From Pseudomonadota bacterium (lineage in GTDB: Bacteria; Pseudomonadota; Gammaproteobacteria; Eutrophobiales; Eutrophobiaceae), in contig JABFGI010000009.1 in NCBI GenBank assembly GCA_013112535.1, forward strand, positions 47,655 to 111,654: a stretch of 64,000 nucleotides of DNA, in the 5' to 3' direction. Shown here piece after piece: positions 28,479 through 38,682 of this stretch (its first letter is position 1; every line of letters starts with the position of its first letter). The position numbers and the translations under genes were made by a program. Below the pieces are notes generated by a model, which saw only the letters and a program-made list of their open reading frames with translations, had not been told where the DNA came from and did not search any database.

Positions 28479-28758
28479 AGTTGCAACCTATCTTATATTG
28501 TTCGCAATGTCATTGGCCTTGATATCAGCCATTATAGGAAAAACGGTTTATGAAAAAATACTCGCCGTAAATATTTTCGGTACGGTCACCGTATTATTTA
28601 TTGCGTTGTTTGGTTTTCTTACTGAACGACCTGAGTTTCTGGACATTGCACTGGTCTATGCCTTGATCAATTTCATCGCAACAATAGCTATCTTAAAGTT
28701 CTTTGAATACGGCGATATGGGGCGAAGCTCGCATATTAACGATGAGGCCGATATATGA
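28471..28758 (+). CDS. mnhF: Mrp-type antiporter subunit F
   Basis: A 95-residue, three-helix protein beginning MFEVATYLILFAMSLAL. The ATG at 28471 overlaps the mnhE stop; an in-frame upstream start would lie within mnhE and is rejected. The conserved central region includes DIALVYALINFIATIAILKFFE. MrpF is one of the small subunits of the multi-subunit antiporter. Confidence 0.9.
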   Translation: MFEVATYLILFAMSLALISAIIGKTVYEKILAVNIFGTVTVLFIALFGFLTERPEFLDIALVYALINFIATIAILKFFEYGDMGRSSHINDEADI

Positions 28759-29069
28759 GTAACGCTATTACTATAATAAGTGGTGTATTTATTATTACCG
28801 GTGCATTAGCCATTATTATTGGATTAATCGGTGTTTTCCGTATGCCTGATTTTTATACGAAATTACATGCAGCCAGTGTTATCGATACGATGGGAACGAT
28901 GTTGATCATTGTTGGCTTAATGCTTTATTCAGGCTTCAATCTGGTTAGTGTTAAATTATTATTAATCATGATCTTTATATTAATCACGACACCAACTGCT
29001 GCTCATGCTCTGGCCAAATCTGCATTGCATGGCGGCTTAGAACCGGTTTTAAATAAAAATAAATCATGA
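28755..29069 (+). CDS. mnhG: Mrp-type antiporter subunit G
   Basis: A 104-residue, three-helix protein with the MrpG signature GLIGVFRMPDFYTKLHAAS and TTPTAAHALAKSA. It overlaps mnhF by four bases and the next gene by four bases, consistent with one polycistronic message. Confidence 0.93.
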   Translation: MSNAITIISGVFIITGALAIIIGLIGVFRMPDFYTKLHAASVIDTMGTMLIIVGLMLYSGFNLVSVKLLLIMIFILITTPTAAHALAKSALHGGLEPVLNKNKS

Positions 29070-29626
29070 CAGTAACTATCATTAATATCATTTTGCTTTG
29101 TTTGCTGGTTATTGCAGCAACAGCTGTTAATCAACAAAGAAATTTATTTGCAGCAACGATGCTGACCGGTATTTACAGTTTAATTAGCGCGTCACTTTTT
29201 GTTTGCCTTGATGCAGTAGATGTTGCCTTTACGGAAGCAGCAGTTGGTGCCGGCATCGCAACGATTTTATTTCTTGGTACATTAGCTTTAACCGGCTTTG
29301 AAGAAAAAACAGAGGTTAAAATTTCTGTTCCGGGATTAATTATTGTTTTAATTACCGGTGGCTTATTAATGTACGGTATCCAGGATATTCCTGAATTTGG
29401 TAATCCAGATACGCCGGTACAAACGTATCTGGCAGGAAAATACATTGGTGAGTCTGCAACGGAAATAGGGGTGCCTAATTTAGTCACATCTGTTCTAGCC
29501 AGTTATCGAGGGTATGATACCTTTGGTGAAACTACGGTTATCTTTACAGCAGGTATTGGTATTTTAATGTTACTTGGTCGTGGCAGAAAAAATAAAAAAG
29601 GGCTACTAGACGAGGATGAGGTGTAA
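29066..29626 (+). CDS. DUF4040 membrane protein (Mrp A C-terminal/MbhD-E-like)
   Basis: A 186-residue membrane protein. The first part (FTEAAVGAGIATILFLGTLA) matches the DUF4040 domain, which is the C-terminal part of MrpA and the MbhD subunit of membrane-bound hydrogenases. The later part (VLASYRGYDTFGETTVIFTAG) resembles MbhE. In split Mrp operons this module is an independent gene placed between G and B, as here. Confidence 0.85.
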   Translation: MTVTIINIILLCLLVIAATAVNQQRNLFAATMLTGIYSLISASLFVCLDAVDVAFTEAAVGAGIATILFLGTLALTGFEEKTEVKISVPGLIIVLITGGLLMYGIQDIPEFGNPDTPVQTYLAGKYIGESATEIGVPNLVTSVLASYRGYDTFGETTVIFTAGIGILMLLGRGRKNKKGLLDEDEV

Positions 29627-30036
29627 TGGAACATCATCTGGTCCTACGTGTTGTTGCAAGATTATTGATTCCTTTAATCATGTTGTTTGCATTATATGTG
29701 CAGTTTCATGGCGATTATGGTCCAGGTGGCGGTTTTCAGGCTGGTGTTATCTTCGCTGCTGCATTTATCTTATATGGCATTATTTATGGCGTAGATAGCT
29801 TACGCGAAGTAGTACATCCCGGTGTCGTTCGCAGTCTTGCTGCCTTTGGCGTGCTACTTTATGCCGGAGTTGGTGTAACCGGTATGTTAATGGGTGGTGA
29901 ATTTTTAAATTACAGTGTGTTATCAACTGATCCGGTTGCCGGACAACATCTTGGTATTTTATTAATAGAAGCGGGTGTAGGGATAACCGTTGCTTCGACG
30001 ATGATTATATTGTTCTACGCTTTTGCCCGGCCCTGA
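29626..30036 (+). CDS. mnhB: Mrp-type antiporter subunit B
   Basis: A 136-residue MnhB-domain protein with the signature FHGDYGPGGGFQAGVIFAAAF and GQHLGILLIEAGVGITVAS. It ends the run: no mnhC (NuoK-like) or mnhD (NuoL/M/N-like) gene follows, and the next gene is on the opposite strand. The subunits expected to carry the main ion channel are therefore not encoded here. Confidence 0.93.
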   Translation: MEHHLVLRVVARLLIPLIMLFALYVQFHGDYGPGGGFQAGVIFAAAFILYGIIYGVDSLREVVHPGVVRSLAAFGVLLYAGVGVTGMLMGGEFLNYSVLSTDPVAGQHLGILLIEAGVGITVASTMIILFYAFARP

Positions 30037-30138
30037 ACAAAGTTTCTGTTTTCATTGAAAAGTAGTTGTAATGGCCCGGTTAAGATCCGCGTGTGTTTTA
30101 TATGTGTTATTAACACGCCATTATGTGCTTTAATAAAT

Positions 30139-30537
30139 CTAATGGTGTTTATCTATACCCTTTTTCATGTAATAACCACCGGCGATTGTAAATAGAACGC
30201 CTGAAACAACAAAAAGTAGAATGAAAACGGTGTACTCACTGTAATCTCCTAATGAAAGTACAGATAACCCGGTGCTTGATATCCCGACAATAAAGCACAT
30301 CAGGACGATGTTTTTCTTCGCAATGCTTGCTGTGAGAAAACCTCCCGTTGCCATTAGCAAAAAATACACAATAAAGCCTAGTAAGTAAGATACATATCCG
30401 CCGAATATGACAACCCAGGGAAATGCTTTCACAAGATCGATATAAGCCATTGCCAGAAACATGTATGCAAGCTGGATACACAAGCCGAAGACAACGATAA
30501 AAAAGAATCCGGCAAGAAATGCCTTTAAATATTGCAT
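30139..30537 (-). CDS. Small four-helix membrane protein, unknown
   Basis: A 132-residue very hydrophobic protein with about four membrane segments (near 5-30, 40-65, 75-95 and 102-125) and a short basic/His-rich tail (KKGIDKHH). I recognise no family. It lies between the Mrp genes and yhdP, and converges with mnhB. Confidence 0.6.
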   Translation of the reverse strand: MQYLKAFLAGFFFIVVFGLCIQLAYMFLAMAYIDLVKAFPWVVIFGGYVSYLLGFIVYFLLMATGGFLTASIAKKNIVLMCFIVGISSTGLSVLSLGDYSEYTVFILLFVVSGVLFTIAGGYYMKKGIDKHH

Positions 30538-30594
30538 AGTGAAGATATTATAATATTTTAAAAAGTTTTTCTTTGGGCTCTAATCAGTATCAGG

Positions 30595-33500
30595 CTAACC
30601 ACTGTCTCTTTCTTCTTTTATTTTTTCTATATTCGGGTGATCCCAACTACCAGTGATGGTGTATTGAGCGCTTAGAATCTGATCAATTTTTTTCGGTATT
30701 GCGTCAAATAGTTCCCCGGCTATATATATCACTGCGCCAACGCCAACACCGACAGGGCCAAATAGGGCACTGGCAACCGGTAAACCACTTGAAATCTTTG
30801 GAGTAACTGTCGCAATTTGATCATAGTCTTCAGTTGATAAACCCGTACGTCCACTAACAATGATATCGGCAGATGGGCCAGTCATTTCCAGGTTGTTTGT
30901 ATAGGCATGACCCTGTTGCAGACTAAAGTTTCCTTCAATTTGATCGAATGCAAACCCTTCATTAAAAAGATCACTAAAGTCCAATGTGAGTCTTCTCGGT
31001 AAAGCTTGTAAGCTGAGCAAGCCAAATAAGCGACCTGCCGATGGGTTTATATCTAAAAATGAACCTTTACCAATTTTCATATCCAGTTCACCTTCAATAT
31101 TTTTCATGGCGAAATTCATCGGTGTATCCATCCAGTATGCATTCATCTCTATATTGGTTGCACCATCTTTTATATTTGCCGCGTCAAAATTGAAAGTGCT
31201 AAGCATTGATTCGATCGACTCTGCTTCAAGAGTGGCATGAAAATCAGAGCGATCTACTTCATCTATACGCATCCATTCTCCTGTAGCTTTTATACTTAAA
31301 CCAGGTTTAATGATACTGAGATTATTAATGTTGATACCATTATTAATATTACTGGTCTTCAAGTTGAGCTGGCCCAGTTCATTGTTGTTGTAGATGAAAG
31401 TGTTTACGTTGACTTCAAGCTCGGGAATTTTTTCAATGGAAATCTGGTTTTTGTTTTCATCATTATCTACAGATTTATTTAATGTGAATTTTTCAAAGTT
31501 TGCATGTACGCGATTATTATCAGACCTGATAAATTTTGTTTGACCTTTGATTGCTTCACTATCAAATAAAAATTGCCAGCCATCAGTCGGATTAGACAGG
31601 TTTATATTGATATTTCTAAATTCATTTCCAAGTAACAACAGGTTTTTAACAGTTATGTTACCGGTAACTGATTCATGTTTTTTAGCAACATTATTCGTTT
31701 GAGAAATTTCTTTTTCCAGATTGATTAAGTCAATCCAGTCTGAAACATTTAAACTTTCCAGTTCACCACTAATAGAAATATGATCAGCCAATGGTGTCGC
31801 TGGATGTTTCTGGCCAATTCCAATTAGAATATTTTTAACAATTAAATCTTTTGTGTTGTCTACTTTAAAATCGGCGTAAATATTATGATCATAATTAATA
31901 TTGATTTCATTAATTAATAAATCAGTCAAACGGGTCTTTATTGCTATAAATGATGTTTCTTCTGCTTTTTTCCCGATGGGAAAAGGCAAGTCGATAGCAA
32001 TCCCTTTGAGATCCGAATTAAATTCAACTTGACGGCTTTCTGTAGCAGAGCTGGATTTAGATAAAGTCAATGACCATTCACTTTCACCAGAAAGCTTATC
32101 TCCAAAATCATTAGTCATGCCAAGTATAGAAGGGAAAAATGTAGTAAGTTCAGTAATAAAAAAGTCTTTATTAGCCGTTCCCGATATAATGTAAGACTCT
32201 GAATCATTTTGGTATTGGTCAAATTTAGGAATATTTAATTTAACCGGTTTACCATGATATAAGGCATCAATATCACTGGCCCAGGTTGTGTCTCGGGTAA
32301 AATTAACGTCACCATTAACGCCTTCCAGAGCTAATCCCGGTAACTTCGATTCAATGGTAGTATCCGAAAATGATATTACTCCATCAACCGAGGTTTCTTC
32401 TTCATCAAGAGGGATATCAAGGTTTAATTTAACATTGATCCCTCCATAGATATTTTCTGTTAATTCACGTAGTGATAAATTTTCGTTTAATGGACTTTGT
32501 TTAATAAAGTTTACTGCATCACTGGTGTGTCCACGAGCAGAACCATTAACAATAACATGAGGGTTATCAACGCCTAATTGTTTAATGTTTGCTGTGAAAT
32601 TACTGACAGTGGCATCAAAAATATAAGCAGAGTCGGAAGAGATGAACAAATCGTCATTATTAATGATAACTTCAGCTGTGACTTGATCAATCGGTGGCCA
32701 GTCTTCAGCATAATTAATCGTTGCATTCTCTATATTTAAAATAGTTTTAAAATTACCTTCAGAATTTTTAAAAGGAAAATCGGAAGTATGCCCATGAAAA
32801 ATTAAATCCCCGGATAATAGTTGTCCGCCAACCATTGCTTGCGTGAACCATTTTCTTAAATCTGGAGATGTTTGCTTTGGCAAATAATATGGTACGTTTT
32901 CAATACTGGTTTCATCGAAGTGAGCAACAATATCTATAAAAGGAGAGGATTCTTTTTTGAACTCTATTTTTCCGGAAGATTTTGCAGAAATATAGGCATC
33001 TTCGAAAGCAAACTTATTGATTAGTAATTCAATAGAATCCGCATTGGTTATTTCCAGATCGGCATATATAGCAGAAAGTGAAAGTGGATTATCAAAAACT
33101 GAACTTAATAATATCTCCGGATATTTGCTGTCAAGATTGATTCTTGCAAGTTTGTTATTCGCAAATAGTGAACCATCCAAGCCTTTAATAGCATGTTTCT
33201 TATCATGTGAAACAAGGTCAAAGTCTTTAAAATTAGTATCAAATGAAATGAAGTCTCCTGTCTCTGATTCAGGGTTAAAGTCAAAATTTGTTTCGGTTAA
33301 TTCGCCTTTAAGAGATTGCCAGTGAATTTTTTCAAGTGTCTCTTCCGGTATGAGTTTCGATGCAACAAGCAAAGGAATGATTTCCTGAAATTTTAAATAA
33401 GACAAGTACCCTTTGTATCGGTAACTTTTATCCGAATCACTTTTTATCGCATTGAATTGAAAATTTGATACTGGCCATGAACTATATTCAGTTTGCATTT

Positions 33501-34443
33501 CTTCAAGAGTAATATTTAGTAACCAGTCTTTCTCCTGTTGACGTTCCCCGGATAAATTAAGAGTGATGTTTTTTACCGGTAGTGAGTACTGTTCGGTGTT
33601 AAAAGAAAAATTGGAATACTGTACTTCACCACTAACCTCAATTAGTTTTGACTTTTCCCAACTGGTCCATAATTTTGCATTGGCAACACCGCCTGTACTT
33701 TTTATCGGGAAACCCGCTAATAAGTGTTCTGGCTTTACTTCTTTTGCCTCTGCATAAATCTTTCCTTTCCAGTCAGGTGTCAGAATGTTTCCAAATACAT
33801 CCATTTTCATTGTTAAGGACTGGCCATGTTTTTCAGGTAAAGTAATATAGGTGCTGACCTGAATGCGCTGTCCCTGAGTTTTTAACTCAAGTTTAACGTC
33901 AGAAAATGCCTGTGGCTCATTATTACTCTTTTTGTCATGCCATGTTAATTTGGCTTTTTCCAGTGTGATATGTTTTTGTTTTAATAACCATCCCGACAAA
34001 GCGGAGTTATCTTGTTTAGTTTTCAGGTTATTATCATTATCAATTGAAATTGAACCATCAATGTTTCTGGTGAATTCAAGATTAAGTCCTCTTATTGATA
34101 ATTGATTTGGTACTAATTCACGTTTGTTAACGCTGGCAACAGGATCGATGCCCAAATGTGCCGAATCGAATTTACTAATGAGTGACTTACCGTCTGGTGT
34201 ATAAAGGTCGATACCTTTTAGATATAAATGAGGAGTCCAGCCTTGCCATTCCGCCGTTATCTCATTAATTACGACCGGGTAATCCATATACTCACTTACC
34301 CATGATTGTATTTCATTTTTATATCCACCAATTTCAGGTAATGCCATACGTATAACCGTGACCAGCACAGCAGCAGTAAGAACAATAAATGCAAAGGTAT
34401 ACCAGCAGAAGTGGTATAGGATTGTAAAAAATTTTTTTAACAT
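30595..34443 (-). CDS. yhdP: AsmA-like lipid-transport bridge protein YhdP
   Basis: A 1282-residue protein close in length to E. coli YhdP (1266). It has one N-terminal membrane helix (about 13-33), then WVSEYMDYPVVINEITAEW and a long beta-rich periplasmic body, ending in the conserved AsmA-like C-terminal region (GLFGLLSLQALPRRLTLDF). YhdP, TamB and YdbH move phospholipid across the periplasm in E. coli. It is placed immediately after rng, the classical order. The gap to rng is 10 bases. Confidence 0.93.
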   Translation of the reverse strand: MLKKFFTILYHFCWYTFAFIVLTAAVLVTVIRMALPEIGGYKNEIQSWVSEYMDYPVVINEITAEWQGWTPHLYLKGIDLYTPDGKSLISKFDSAHLGIDPVASVNKRELVPNQLSIRGLNLEFTRNIDGSISIDNDNNLKTKQDNSALSGWLLKQKHITLEKAKLTWHDKKSNNEPQAFSDVKLELKTQGQRIQVSTYITLPEKHGQSLTMKMDVFGNILTPDWKGKIYAEAKEVKPEHLLAGFPIKSTGGVANAKLWTSWEKSKLIEVSGEVQYSNFSFNTEQYSLPVKNITLNLSGERQQEKDWLLNITLEEMQTEYSSWPVSNFQFNAIKSDSDKSYRYKGYLSYLKFQEIIPLLVASKLIPEETLEKIHWQSLKGELTETNFDFNPESETGDFISFDTNFKDFDLVSHDKKHAIKGLDGSLFANNKLARINLDSKYPEILLSSVFDNPLSLSAIYADLEITNADSIELLINKFAFEDAYISAKSSGKIEFKKESSPFIDIVAHFDETSIENVPYYLPKQTSPDLRKWFTQAMVGGQLLSGDLIFHGHTSDFPFKNSEGNFKTILNIENATINYAEDWPPIDQVTAEVIINNDDLFISSDSAYIFDATVSNFTANIKQLGVDNPHVIVNGSARGHTSDAVNFIKQSPLNENLSLRELTENIYGGINVKLNLDIPLDEEETSVDGVISFSDTTIESKLPGLALEGVNGDVNFTRDTTWASDIDALYHGKPVKLNIPKFDQYQNDSESYIISGTANKDFFITELTTFFPSILGMTNDFGDKLSGESEWSLTLSKSSSATESRQVEFNSDLKGIAIDLPFPIGKKAEETSFIAIKTRLTDLLINEININYDHNIYADFKVDNTKDLIVKNILIGIGQKHPATPLADHISISGELESLNVSDWIDLINLEKEISQTNNVAKKHESVTGNITVKNLLLLGNEFRNININLSNPTDGWQFLFDSEAIKGQTKFIRSDNNRVHANFEKFTLNKSVDNDENKNQISIEKIPELEVNVNTFIYNNNELGQLNLKTSNINNGININNLSIIKPGLSIKATGEWMRIDEVDRSDFHATLEAESIESMLSTFNFDAANIKDGATNIEMNAYWMDTPMNFAMKNIEGELDMKIGKGSFLDINPSAGRLFGLLSLQALPRRLTLDFSDLFNEGFAFDQIEGNFSLQQGHAYTNNLEMTGPSADIIVSGRTGLSTEDYDQIATVTPKISSGLPVASALFGPVGVGVGAVIYIAGELFDAIPKKIDQILSAQYTITGSWDHPNIEKIKEERDSG

Positions 34444-34453
34444 TAAGAAAAGT

Positions 34454-35998
34454 TCAAAGTAGTACGATGTCGTATTGTTCCTGTGTATACAGCGTTTCTA
34501 CCTGAAAGGTGATGGGTCTGTCTATAAATGTCTCCAATTCTGCAACACTGGTTGATTCATCGTCTAAAAGCATATCTACCACGCGTTGTGAGGCAACGAC
34601 CAGAAGTTTGTTGGCATCAAATTGTCTCACTTCACGTAATATTTCCCGAAATATTTCATAACAAACCGTTTCAGCCGTTTTAATAGAAGCTCGGCCATTG
34701 CATGTTGGACAAGTCTCACACAGGATATGTTCCAGACTTTCTCTGGTTCTTTTTCGGGTCAGTTGTACCAGTCCCAGTGAGGTCAGTTCGCTAATGATGG
34801 TTTTGGAATGATCTTTTTCAACATTTTTCTCTAATGATCGTAATACCTGTCTGCCATGTTCAGCATCTTTCATGTCGATAAAGTCGATAATGATAATGCC
34901 GCCTAAATTTCTCAAGCGAAGCTGACGGGCTATAGTATGTGCTGCTTCCAGATTTGTTTTATAAATGGTTTCTTCCTGATTTCGATGGCCAACAAAAGCA
35001 CCGGTATTAACATCAATTGTCGTCATCGCCTCGGTTTGATCAATAATCAAATAGCCGCCCGACTTTAACGATACTTTTCTATTAAGCGAGCGTTGTATTT
35101 CGTCTTCAACCGAATACATGTCCATGATTGGATGACTGCCTGTATAGTATTCGATTCTCGATAATAGCTCTGGAATAAAGTGTTTTGAAAATTCGGTGAC
35201 ACGTTGATATGTTTCCTTGGAATCAATACGCACCTTTCCTATTTCTGAATGAACCAAATCACGCATGGTGCGCATAACTAATGGTAAATCTTCGTAAACA
35301 TTGCCAGGTGGAAAAGTATTATTTGCGCGAACCATGATCGAGTCCCATATTTTTTTTAAAAACTCGATATCTTTTATAATGTCATCATCGGGAATATTTT
35401 CAGCTGCCGTTCTGACAATGAAACCACCATTTTTTAATAATTCAGACTCGCTAACTGTTTCATGCAGAATAACATTACTCCCGCTTGTCATAGCCTGTTT
35501 CTCAAGACCAGATACATGACTTAATATCGTATTACGAAGTCTTTCTCTTTCTGCTTCATCTTCAATCCGTTGTGATATCCCGATTGATGGATATTCAGGA
35601 ACAAAAACAACATATCGTGATGGAATTGACAGGCGAGTGGTTAATCTTGCTCCCTTACTGCCGATAGGATCTTTAACTACTTGCACCAATATTTCATCAC
35701 CTTCACTAATGATCATCTCTATTGGTTGAGTTTGTATTGAATCATTTAATTCTGATTCAGAGTCAATATTGTTCGCAACAATATCTGAACTATGAAGAAA
35801 ACCGGTGCGTTCCAGTCCAATATCAATAAAAGCAGCCTGCATTCCTGGCAATACACGTGACACCCGGCCTTTAAAAATATTACCGACTAAGCCACGTTTT
35901 TGTGTTCGCTCGATATGGACTTCTTGCAAGATTCCGTTTTCAACGACAGAAACACGGGTTTCTTGCGGAGTTACATTAATCAGGATTTCTTCACTCAT
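34454..35998 (-). CDS. rng: Ribonuclease G
   Basis: A 514-residue RNase E/G family endoribonuclease. An S1 domain spans about 35-120 (GNIFKGRVSRVLPGMQAAFIDIG). Catalytic metal-binding aspartates lie in TTIDVNTGAFVG and IIDFIDMKD, and the zinc-link cysteines are in CETCPTCNG. The length matches RNase G rather than the much longer RNase E. It processes 16S rRNA 5' ends and mRNAs. yhdP follows directly on the same strand. Confidence 0.96.
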   Translation of the reverse strand: MSEEILINVTPQETRVSVVENGILQEVHIERTQKRGLVGNIFKGRVSRVLPGMQAAFIDIGLERTGFLHSSDIVANNIDSESELNDSIQTQPIEMIISEGDEILVQVVKDPIGSKGARLTTRLSIPSRYVVFVPEYPSIGISQRIEDEAERERLRNTILSHVSGLEKQAMTSGSNVILHETVSESELLKNGGFIVRTAAENIPDDDIIKDIEFLKKIWDSIMVRANNTFPPGNVYEDLPLVMRTMRDLVHSEIGKVRIDSKETYQRVTEFSKHFIPELLSRIEYYTGSHPIMDMYSVEDEIQRSLNRKVSLKSGGYLIIDQTEAMTTIDVNTGAFVGHRNQEETIYKTNLEAAHTIARQLRLRNLGGIIIIDFIDMKDAEHGRQVLRSLEKNVEKDHSKTIISELTSLGLVQLTRKRTRESLEHILCETCPTCNGRASIKTAETVCYEIFREILREVRQFDANKLLVVASQRVVDMLLDDESTSVAELETFIDRPITFQVETLYTQEQYDIVLL

Positions 35999-36149
35999 GG
36001 AAATTCAGCGTTGTTTAATGGTGATATTTTTACTGGATTATTAATTTAGCCGCATTATATCATTATCTGTGTATTGTGTGACGATGAAATGTCCCTGAAA
36101 AACAAGGAATTACTAGAATATTGTTATGGAAACAGCATAAAATGAACGA

Positions 36150-37592
36150 ATGAATTTTGATAATTTAAGGCAATTTCTGCCAGATGAAGCAGTGCTTTTG
36201 AGTGAAGAATCCCGACGAGTCTATGAGTGTGATGCCTTATCTGCACACAGAGTCATACCAGGATGTGTCGTCTTACCAGATTCAGTCGAACAGGTTCAGG
36301 CTGTTTTACGTTATTGTCATGCTAATGATATTCCTGTTGTAGCACGCGGTGCGGGAACAGGTTTATCCGGTGGTGCAATGCCTCATGCTGAAGGCGTGTT
36401 ATTAATATTGGCCAAGTTTGATCAGATAATAGAGATTGATGCAAAGCAAAGAATTGCGCGCGTACAACCGGGTGTTCGCAATTTAGCAATATCTGATGCA
36501 GTTAAGTCCCATGATCTTTATTATGCTCCCGATCCTTCTTCTCAAATAGCCTGTACCATTGGTGGCAATGTTGCTGAAAACTCCGGTGGTGTTCACTGTT
36601 TAAAATATGGTCTTACTGTTCATAATATTTTGCAGTTAAAGATCATTACTATTGAAGGCGATTTGTTAACGATTGGCAGTCATGCTCTGGATTCTCCCGG
36701 TTATGATTTGCTCGCGTTATTTACCGGTTCGGAAGGAATGCTGGGTGTAATTATTGAAGTCACCGTCAAACTTCTGCCAAAGCCGCCGTATAGTCGAGTG
36801 TTACTTGCGGCATTTGATGATATAGAAAAAGCAGGTAACAGTGTTGCCGGCATTATTGCCAATGGCATTATTCCCGCGGGTCTGGAAATGATGGACAAAG
36901 CAGGAGTTCGCGCTGTCGAAGATTACATCCATGCCGGTTATCCCGTAGAAGCCGAAGCTATTTTACTATGTGAACTTGATGGAACTGAAGATGAAGTACT
37001 GGTAACAATAGATAAAGTTGAGACGCTATTAAAAGAGTATGGTGCGATAGAAGTTCGGGTTGCACGAGATGAAAATGAGTCTTTGCAATTTTGGGCTGGA
37101 CGTAAAGCGGCGTTTCCCGCAGTCGGACGTATTGCACCGGATTATTACTGTATGGATGGCACTATACCTAGGAAACATATTGCTGAAGTGTTATCGAAAA
37201 TAAATATACTTTCAGAAAAATATGAACTCGCCGTTGTAAATGTTTTTCATGCCGGTGATGGGAACTTACATCCGTTAATTCTTTATGACGTTGCCATACC
37301 GGGTGAATTAAAACGCGCTGAAGCGTTTGGTAGCGACATCCTTAAGTTATGTGTTTCTATCGGTGGCACGATCACCGGTGAGCATGGTGTCGGGGTAGAA
37401 AAGATAAATGAAATGTGCGTTCAGTTTAGTGAAGATGAGTTGCAACAATTCCATGAAGTCAAAGCGGCTTTTGATAAAAAAGGATTATTAAACCCGGGCA
37501 AGGCAGTACCAACTTTAAATCGTTGTGCTGAGTTTGGCGCGATGCATGTACATAAAGGCCATGATAAATTTCCTGATCTGGAACGATTCTAA
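36150..37592 (+). CDS. glcD: Glycolate oxidase FAD subunit GlcD
   Basis: A 480-residue FAD-linked oxidase of the VAO/PCMH fold. FAD-binding segments are VARGAGTGLSGGAMPHAEGV and ACTIGGNVAENSGGVHCLKYG, and the C-terminal domain has VFHAGDGNLHP and TGEHGVGVEK. GlcD oxidises glycolate to glyoxylate with GlcE and GlcF. The gap to glcE is 26 bases. No glcC regulator or glcB is seen nearby. Confidence 0.94.
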   Translation: MNFDNLRQFLPDEAVLLSEESRRVYECDALSAHRVIPGCVVLPDSVEQVQAVLRYCHANDIPVVARGAGTGLSGGAMPHAEGVLLILAKFDQIIEIDAKQRIARVQPGVRNLAISDAVKSHDLYYAPDPSSQIACTIGGNVAENSGGVHCLKYGLTVHNILQLKIITIEGDLLTIGSHALDSPGYDLLALFTGSEGMLGVIIEVTVKLLPKPPYSRVLLAAFDDIEKAGNSVAGIIANGIIPAGLEMMDKAGVRAVEDYIHAGYPVEAEAILLCELDGTEDEVLVTIDKVETLLKEYGAIEVRVARDENESLQFWAGRKAAFPAVGRIAPDYYCMDGTIPRKHIAEVLSKINILSEKYELAVVNVFHAGDGNLHPLILYDVAIPGELKRAEAFGSDILKLCVSIGGTITGEHGVGVEKINEMCVQFSEDELQQFHEVKAAFDKKGLLNPGKAVPTLNRCAEFGAMHVHKGHDKFPDLERF

Positions 37593-37618
37593 AACAGCTA
37601 TAGTGCTGGTTTTATAAT

Positions 37619-38677
37619 ATGGAACAAAAAATTATTACAATAAAAGAGCAGATAGAAACTGCTATAGAACAGAGAGAAAATTTAAAAATCGTCGGGGGTA
37701 ATAGCAAATCATTTTTGGGAAGAGATATTGTCGGATCAAAGATTGATATGTCAGATTACACCGGTGTTATCAGTTATGAACCGACAGAATTATATATTTC
37801 TGTCAAAGCCGGTACCTTACTCAGTGACGTTAACAAAGTATTGTCTGAAAAAAATCAAATACTTGCATTTGAGCCTGCCGAAGTGAATGAAAAAACAACG
37901 ATAGGTGGTGTTGTTGCAACAGGTTTGAGTGGTCCACGTCGTCCTTACGCCGGTTCGGTTAGAGATTTTGTTCTCGGTATTAGTTGTATTAATGGATTAG
38001 CAAAAAATATGTCTTTCGGTGGGCAGGTGATGAAGAACGTTGCCGGTTATGATCTTTCCAGATTATTAACAGGATCATATGGATCACTTGCTGTTATTTA
38101 TGACGTTACTTTCAAAGTTTTACCCATACCTGAATTTGAATCAAGCGGATGCAAGCAAACATCCAGACAGGAAGCATTAGAAACAATGTCAGAATTATCA
38201 GTTAAGTCTTTTCCTGTTTCTGCTGCGTGTTATTACGATGGATTGTTATCAGTCAGGTTTTCCGGCAATAAAAAGGTAGTTAAAGATTCTATGCAAAATT
38301 TTAGTTTGCAAGAGATGGATAATAGTGAACAGTTCTGGTCGGAGTTACGAAATTTTAAATTACCTTTCTTTAATTCAGAAAAGCCGATTTGGCGACTGTC
38401 TGTTCCATCATCGTCGAATATTGGATTTGAAAAGGATGACTATGTTATTGATTGGGGTGGTGCGCAATATTGGCTTGCGTCGGAACGGCCGGCTAATGAA
38501 ATATTCTCTTTGGCAGAAGGATTCGGTGGTAGTGCATTGTTGTTTCATGGTGGTGACAGGTCGGGAGATGTGTTTCAACCACTTTCAAAAGGAATATTTA
38601 AACTCCAGCAAAATTTAAAACAGGCATTCGATCCATATAGAATATTAAACAGGGAAAAGATGTATAAAACACTATAG
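37619..38677 (+). CDS. glcE: Glycolate oxidase FAD-binding subunit GlcE
   Basis: A 352-residue homologue of GlcD with a shorter C-terminal part. It retains IVGGNSKSFLGR, TTIGGVVATGLSGPRRPYAG and MKNVAGYDLSRLLTGSYG of the FAD-binding domain. It is required for glycolate oxidase activity in E. coli. Start is ATG at 37619; glcF begins five bases after its stop. Confidence 0.93.
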   Translation: MEQKIITIKEQIETAIEQRENLKIVGGNSKSFLGRDIVGSKIDMSDYTGVISYEPTELYISVKAGTLLSDVNKVLSEKNQILAFEPAEVNEKTTIGGVVATGLSGPRRPYAGSVRDFVLGISCINGLAKNMSFGGQVMKNVAGYDLSRLLTGSYGSLAVIYDVTFKVLPIPEFESSGCKQTSRQEALETMSELSVKSFPVSAACYYDGLLSVRFSGNKKVVKDSMQNFSLQEMDNSEQFWSELRNFKLPFFNSEKPIWRLSVPSSSNIGFEKDDYVIDWGGAQYWLASERPANEIFSLAEGFGGSALLFHGGDRSGDVFQPLSKGIFKLQQNLKQAFDPYRILNREKMYKTL

Positions 38678-38682
38678 TTAAA

